Assembly (NCBI GenBank): GCA_017983635.1
Contig: JAGOBA010000010.1
Coordinates: 96,725-160,724, forward strand
DNA: 64,000 nt
Direction of reading: 5' to 3'
Source: Alphaproteobacteria bacterium
GTDB taxonomy: Bacteria; Pseudomonadota; Alphaproteobacteria; Micropepsales; Micropepsaceae
This document shows, piece by piece, positions 62,325 through 64,000 of this stretch (its first letter is position 1; every line of letters starts with the position of its first letter). Both the position numbers and the translations under genes were made by a program. The notes under the pieces are model-generated. The model was not told where the DNA came from. It worked only from the letters and a program-made list of their open reading frames with translations, and made no database searches.

Positions 62325-63623
62325 CTAAGGCGTCGTGCGGGCCTGCGCAACCAGAGCCGGGCCAGCCGGCAACGTGCTCAGCAGCGTTTGGACGCGCGCC
62401 ACATTCTCCTGGAACGCGAGCAAGTCCTTGCCCGTGAGCTCGCGTCCGGTGGGCAGCTTCACGCCCATGGGATTGATCTGCTTGCCCTTGGCCAGAACTT
62501 CGTAGTGCAGATGCGGCCCGGTCGAACGGCCGGTCGTGCCGACATAGCCGATAATCTGCCCCTGCCGCACGCGCACGCCCGACTTGATCCCGCGCGCGAA
62601 CCGCGACAGATGCGCGTAAGCGGTCGAGTACGTGCCGGCGTGCGAGAGTTGGACGTAGCGCCCATAGCCGCCGTGCCAGCCGGCCATCTTCACCGTGCCG
62701 TTGCCGGATGCCATAACCGGCGTGCCCGTCGGCGCGCCGAAGTCCACGCCCTTGTGCATCTTCGTGTAGCCCAGGATCGGATGGCGCCGCATGCCATAGC
62801 GCGAGGTCAATCGCGCCCCGTCGATCGGCGTGCGCATCAGCTGCCGCTTGCCGCTGATACCCTTCGGCGTGAAGTAGTCGCTCGCCTTGTCGTTCGTCGT
62901 GAAGCGATAGAGCGGCTTCGCCTTCCCCTGCAGCGTCAGTTCCGCGTACTGGATCGCGCCGCCTTTGATCGGCTGCCCGTGCTCGTCGACGAAGCTCGTA
63001 TAGAGAATGTCGAACCTGTCGCCCGACTTGACCTCGCGCTGAAAGTCGACGTCGTAAGAATAGATGTGAATGAGATCGACGATCACCGCCTCAGGAACAC
63101 CGGCCGAAATCGCGGAGATGAAGAGGCTCCCGTCGATCATGCCCGCGGCTCGCGTGTCCGTCGCGGTCAGCGTCATCACGCGATCGTCGATCGCGAACGT
63201 CCCGTCCTCGCTGCGCCGCACCAAAAGATCGCGCTCGATCGATGGCTTCAGCGCGAGCGAGAGCATCATCCCTTCCGGCGCGAGCGTGAGCGTAATCGTC
63301 TGCCCGGCGCGAATGTCGGTCGGATCGTACACGCTGGAGAGCGACTGCACCGCCGCGCGCGCTTCGTCGCTCGTCACACCTTGCTCGGTCAAAATCCCTG
63401 TCAGCGTATCGCCGCGCTCGACCTCGATCGCGCGCACCTCGGGTCCGGGTGGCGGCTTGACCTCTTCGACGACCGGCTCGGCCTCCGGCTTCGGCGGCGC
63501 CGGTACCGGCGCGAGCGCAAGCCCGACGAACGCGAGCGCAAGCACGCCCGCCATCATCGCGGCCGCGGCAAGCCACGGATACTCAAGCCCTGGACGCAAC
63601 ACGTGAACTCCCACCGCAGGCAT
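62325..63623 (-). CDS. M23 family metallopeptidase (MepM-like) with N-terminal membrane anchor
   Basis: 432 residues. TM anchor near 18-38 (LAAAAMMAGVLALAFVGLAL), Pro-rich stretch, LysM/OapA-like region (VERGDTLTGILTEQGVTSDE), then the LytM/M23 domain: RYGMRRHPILGYTKMHKGVD (HxxxD zinc site), GNGTVKMAGWHGGYGRYVQL and GPHLHYEV (HxH). Zinc endopeptidase cutting peptidoglycan cross-links during growth or division. The next gene on this strand, 9 bp downstream, is the small exported protein. Confidence 0.92.
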   Translation of the reverse strand: MPAVGVHVLRPGLEYPWLAAAAMMAGVLALAFVGLALAPVPAPPKPEAEPVVEEVKPPPGPEVRAIEVERGDTLTGILTEQGVTSDEARAAVQSLSSVYDPTDIRAGQTITLTLAPEGMMLSLALKPSIERDLLVRRSEDGTFAIDDRVMTLTATDTRAAGMIDGSLFISAISAGVPEAVIVDLIHIYSYDVDFQREVKSGDRFDILYTSFVDEHGQPIKGGAIQYAELTLQGKAKPLYRFTTNDKASDYFTPKGISGKRQLMRTPIDGARLTSRYGMRRHPILGYTKMHKGVDFGAPTGTPVMASGNGTVKMAGWHGGYGRYVQLSHAGTYSTAYAHLSRFARGIKSGVRVRQGQIIGYVGTTGRSTGPHLHYEVLAKGKQINPMGVKLPTGRELTGKDLLAFQENVARVQTLLSTLPAGPALVAQARTTP

Positions 63624-64000
63624 TCGATTCCGGGCCTTGCCGGCCCTGTCAATCGCCCAAGAGTGTAGGCCCGAATACTTGCCGCCCGTTTGACGCAGGA
63701 TTTTGCGCCCAAATCCGGCAATCTGTTGGTTGAAGAAGCATTGACTTCAAGGGTTGCCGGGCATAATTTCCCTGCCTCCTGCGCTGGCGCATGCCGGTGC
63801 GGGTTTCCCTCGACGGGTTGGTGGAGCGTTTCGTGCGAGTTGTTCGCACGGGCGGCCTTCTGTTCGCCGAGCGGCTGCAACTTGACAATTATATAAACCG
63901 GGAAGGGGGATGAGGGCGGCGTAGCGAGCTCTGGTCATCTGATCAGATTTTGAGACGTTGTTTGAGTTCTCTTTCTTAAATTGTGCGGAGACGCATGCGG
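63624..64000. other. Window end, no gene seen
   Basis: 377 bases upstream of the M23 gene. It holds CCGGCAA (63714-63720) and TTGCCGG (about 63755) as an inverted pair, TTGACAATTATATAAACC near 63881 as a promoter-like AT-rich stretch pointing rightward, and a purine-rich GGGAAGGGGGATGAGGG. No frame has a ribosome site with enough length. Confidence 0.4.

Noticed and set aside
61650..63668. A 672-codon plus-strand frame over the end of clpB and the M23 gene
   Set aside because: Arg/His/Ala-rich translation typical of a shadow; the minus-strand M23 peptidase has all catalytic motifs.

Overview
This window is bacterial chromosome, GC-rich and densely coded on both strands. Gene content points to the Alphaproteobacteria: ubiG divergent from lysC followed by ptsP; a RodZ-like protein; ispG; prfA-prmC followed by a DUF4167 gene; clpB convergent with an M23 peptidase; comF-grxC-nitrilase with a nearby DUF1178 gene; argJ-mutT; and an Flp-type pilin. 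The order or family cannot be fixed from sequence alone. A soil or freshwater lineage related to Rhizomicrobium/Micropepsis is only a guess. No rRNA, tRNA or CRISPR array was seen.

Layout. 1-8.8 kb: lipoprotein, MDR oxidoreductase and Lrp regulator on the minus strand, then a lipoprotein alpha/beta hydrolase, an AraC regulator, two convergent beta-lactamase-fold serine hydrolases, and a fatty-acid desaturase coupled to a tiny membrane protein. 8.8-14.3 kb: amidase, two cysteine-rich secreted proteins and a multi-pass membrane protein. 14.4-26.1 kb: housekeeping genes (argJ, mutT, two Flp-like pilins, methyltransferase, comF, grxC, nitrilase), a kynureninase operon with a candidate formamidase, DUF1178, a VbhA/Fic-type toxin-antitoxin pair, ubiG and lysC. 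26.3-34.5 kb: ptsP, RodZ-like, TetR, a hybrid kinase, DUF924 and a copper chaperone. 34.7-39.5 kb: an Rrf2 regulator and a sulfate ABC transporter, ending in wreckage of IS110-type elements. 39.5-46 kb: an ABC exporter, a second hybrid kinase paralogous to the first, and ispG. 46.3-49.9 kb: a catabolic-looking operon (FAD monooxygenase, SDR, secreted FAH-family hydrolase) with a clear promoter/operator. 50.2-54.6 kb: prfA, prmC, DUF4167, a YbjN-like protein and a glycine-zipper protein. 54.6-57 kb: a repeat-packed accessory patch with an orphan AbrB-type antitoxin, a rifamycin ADP-ribosyltransferase (arr) and a lipoprotein. 57.1-58.6 kb: an isolated DUF3631 protein. 59.2-63.6 kb: clpB, a small exported protein and the M23 peptidase.

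The most unusual features are non-coding. Four long intergenic inverted repeats (near 20.0, 33.7, 51.4 and 59.1 kb) share a design: a GC-rich core flanked by nested arms built from degenerate 8-9 bp tandem units (CAATGAAA-, CACCAAGAT- and CGCGAAG-type), in different combinations. One of them supplies the most likely start codon of the gene behind kynureninase. A broken IS110 locus after cysA contains a transposase C-terminal piece, a 70 bp copy of cysA, and an inverted transposase N-terminus preceded by a structured non-coding stretch that could be a fossil bridge-RNA gene. Three unrelated genes (DUF924, ispG, prfA) share the promoter pattern YCTGGC-N17-GCTATC with the start codon only 9-13 nt beyond the -10 box, suggesting near-leaderless transcripts.
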